In this document: positions 5,726-6,742 of the stretch, one piece after another | Layout of the letters: the number at the start of each line of letters is the position of its first letter | How positions within the stretch are numbered: the stretch's first letter is position 1 | Origin: Deltaproteobacteria bacterium | GTDB lineage: Bacteria > Myxococcota > Myxococcia > Myxococcales > 40CM-4-68-19 | Direction: 5' to 3' | Assembly (NCBI GenBank): GCA_005879095.1 | Contig: VBLM01000038.1 | Span: forward strand, 1-6,742 | DNA: 6,742 nt | The notes under the pieces: generated by a model | What the model was told of the DNA's origin: nothing | Seen by the model: the letters and a program-made list of their open reading frames with translations, nothing else | Databases searched by the model: none | Translations under genes and position numbers: made by a program

Positions 5726-6742
5726 CTAGAAAGCCTCTCCGAGTGTGACGTGGACAGCCCAGCGCGCTTCATAGATGCAGGTCGGGTCTTTTTTGCTGCA
5801 GAACGCGCTGACCGTCGTGTCCTTGAGAACGACCGTCCCGTCGGCCGGGATGATCACGTTCTTCGGATTCGCCAGCCAGCCGAAGTCGACGCGGATCGGA
5901 CCGAAAGCCGTGATGTAGCGGAGGCCGATCCCCGGCGCGAACTCGAGGCCGCCGTCGAGGACGTTCCTGGTGTTCTGCACCCGGCTGGCATCGACGAACG
6001 GCACGATCCCCAGATGGTTGAGGATGAAATCGGCGTGGATGCGCAGCTCGGCCGAGAAGAGTACGGCGTACTTGCCGCCGATCGGCACGCCGACTCTGGC
6101 GTACGGGCAGCTGGCCTGGCCCTGATCGCAGGCGCCGATCTTCGGGCCCTGCCGCAGCGGGGAGTACCCGCGCTGCTCGTTCTGGCCGCCGAAGAAGAAC
6201 CGCTGCGTGAACGGGCTGGTCGCCTCGGCGGTTTCGGTGAAGAGGCCGCCGTACTCGGCGCGCAGCGCGAAAACCGCGTACTTCGTCGCGGGCGCGTAGG
6301 CGCGGATTTCCGGGTTGATGCGGAAGTACGAGAACGTTCCGGGCTTGAGCGTCTGCTGGAAGCTGGCCGAGAAGTAGAACCCCTGCGTCGGCTCGATGGC
6401 GTTGTCGCGCCCGTCGTAGGTGTAGCGGATTTCCGGATACGTCAGCGTGCAGTGACGCGGGCAGTCGTGGGTGATGCCCGCTGCCGCGCCGCCCTTTCCG
6501 ATCACGTCGGCGAGGCCGGCCTGGTACAGGTCGACGAGAAAGACGTGGATGAAGTTGAGCGACGGCGCGATCGAGTGGTTGCCGTGGCGGAAGAGCAGTC
6601 CGGTGCGCGCGGCCAATTGGTCGTAGGCGAACCCGCCCTGCACCTCGCGCGAAAACTCGCCGCGGGAGATCCAGTCGAGGCCGGGAATGATCACGTTGGG
6701 CACCGTCAGCTGCGCGCTGTTCTGCGTGGTGAGGCCGGAGTG
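5726..6742 (-). CDS. tamA: Omp85 (BamA/TamA-type) outer-membrane protein, C-terminal barrel
   Basis: This is the 3' part of a gene running off the right edge. The frame is open to base 6742 and 338 residues are visible; residue numbers count from that edge. It is the beta-barrel half of an Omp85/D15 surface-antigen protein, which folds or inserts substrates in the outer membrane. The key loop-6 motif is RFFFGGQNEQRGYSP, with GG at 185-186 and the invariant Arg of R-G-Y at 191-193. The second conserved block is LEFAPGIGLRYITAFGPIRVDFGW at 266-289, the xPGxGxRxxxxxGPxRxDxG motif before the final strands. The chain ends HVTLGEAF, a beta-signal with terminal Phe. Six cysteines form three close pairs: C94/C98, C205/C212 and C315/C322. 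The POTRA domains lie outside the window. I call it TamA rather than BamA because a TamB gene follows 38 bases downstream. The apparent GTG at 6703 is an internal Val codon. Confidence 0.88.
   Translation of the reverse strand, partial: HSGLTTQNSAQLTVPNVIIPGLDWISRGEFSREVQGGFAYDQLAARTGLLFRHGNHSIAPSLNFIHVFLVDLYQAGLADVIGKGGAAAGITHDCPRHCTLTYPEIRYTYDGRDNAIEPTQGFYFSASFQQTLKPGTFSYFRINPEIRAYAPATKYAVFALRAEYGGLFTETAEATSPFTQRFFFGGQNEQRGYSPLRQGPKIGACDQGQASCPYARVGVPIGGKYAVLFSAELRIHADFILNHLGIVPFVDASRVQNTRNVLDGGLEFAPGIGLRYITAFGPIRVDFGWLANPKNVIIPADGTVVLKDTTVSAFCSKKDPTCIYEARWAVHVTLGEAF

Noticed and set aside
4591..5772. Minus-strand open frame of 393 codons spanning the tamA-tamB junction
   Set aside because: It would overlap both genes in a different frame and has Arg-rich shadow composition with no membrane anchor or motif.

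Overview
The window is very GC-rich throughout. It carries an outer-membrane assembly gene pair typical of a diderm (Gram-negative) bacterium. The composition, Ala/Gly/Arg-rich proteins and the long TamB-like protein suggest a Myxococcota/deltaproteobacterial-type genome, but this is inferred from composition and gene content only.

Layout from left to right. (1) Bases 1-369 (+) are the 3' end of a family-2 glycosyltransferase of the dolichol-phosphate-mannose-synthase type. (2) Bases 350-936 (-) are a vapBC-type toxin-antitoxin pair: a ribbon-helix-helix antitoxin followed by a PIN-domain RNase toxin, joined by a 4-base stop/start overlap. The vapC end overlaps the glycosyltransferase end tail to tail by 20 bases. 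(3) Bases 930-1010 are an AT-rich island containing the vapB start, a 27-base imperfect palindrome and a promoter-like TTGACA box that overlaps the stop codon of the next gene. (4) Bases 969-5687 (-) are a complete 1572-residue TamB-like protein with an N-terminal membrane anchor, a long beta-rich periplasmic body and the C-terminal TamB (DUF490) domain. (5) Bases 5726-6742 (-) are the C-terminal barrel of an Omp85 (BamA/TamA) outer-membrane protein, cut by the window edge and lying 38 bases upstream of tamB.

The Omp85 barrel and the TamB-like protein form an apparent tamA-tamB operon. Together they would link the inner and outer membranes for outer-membrane protein assembly and/or lipid transport. 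The vapBC pair is transcribed in the same direction directly after tamB. It seems to have its own autoregulated promoter inside the tamB 3' end, with a possible second start that would couple vapB translation to tamB.

I found no RNA genes, IS elements, CRISPR arrays or clear terminators, and no stretch over 300 bases lacks a gene. I saw no wholly new system. The most interesting part is the dense vapBC control region at the tamB stop codon, followed by the cysteine pairs in the Omp85 barrel and in TamB.
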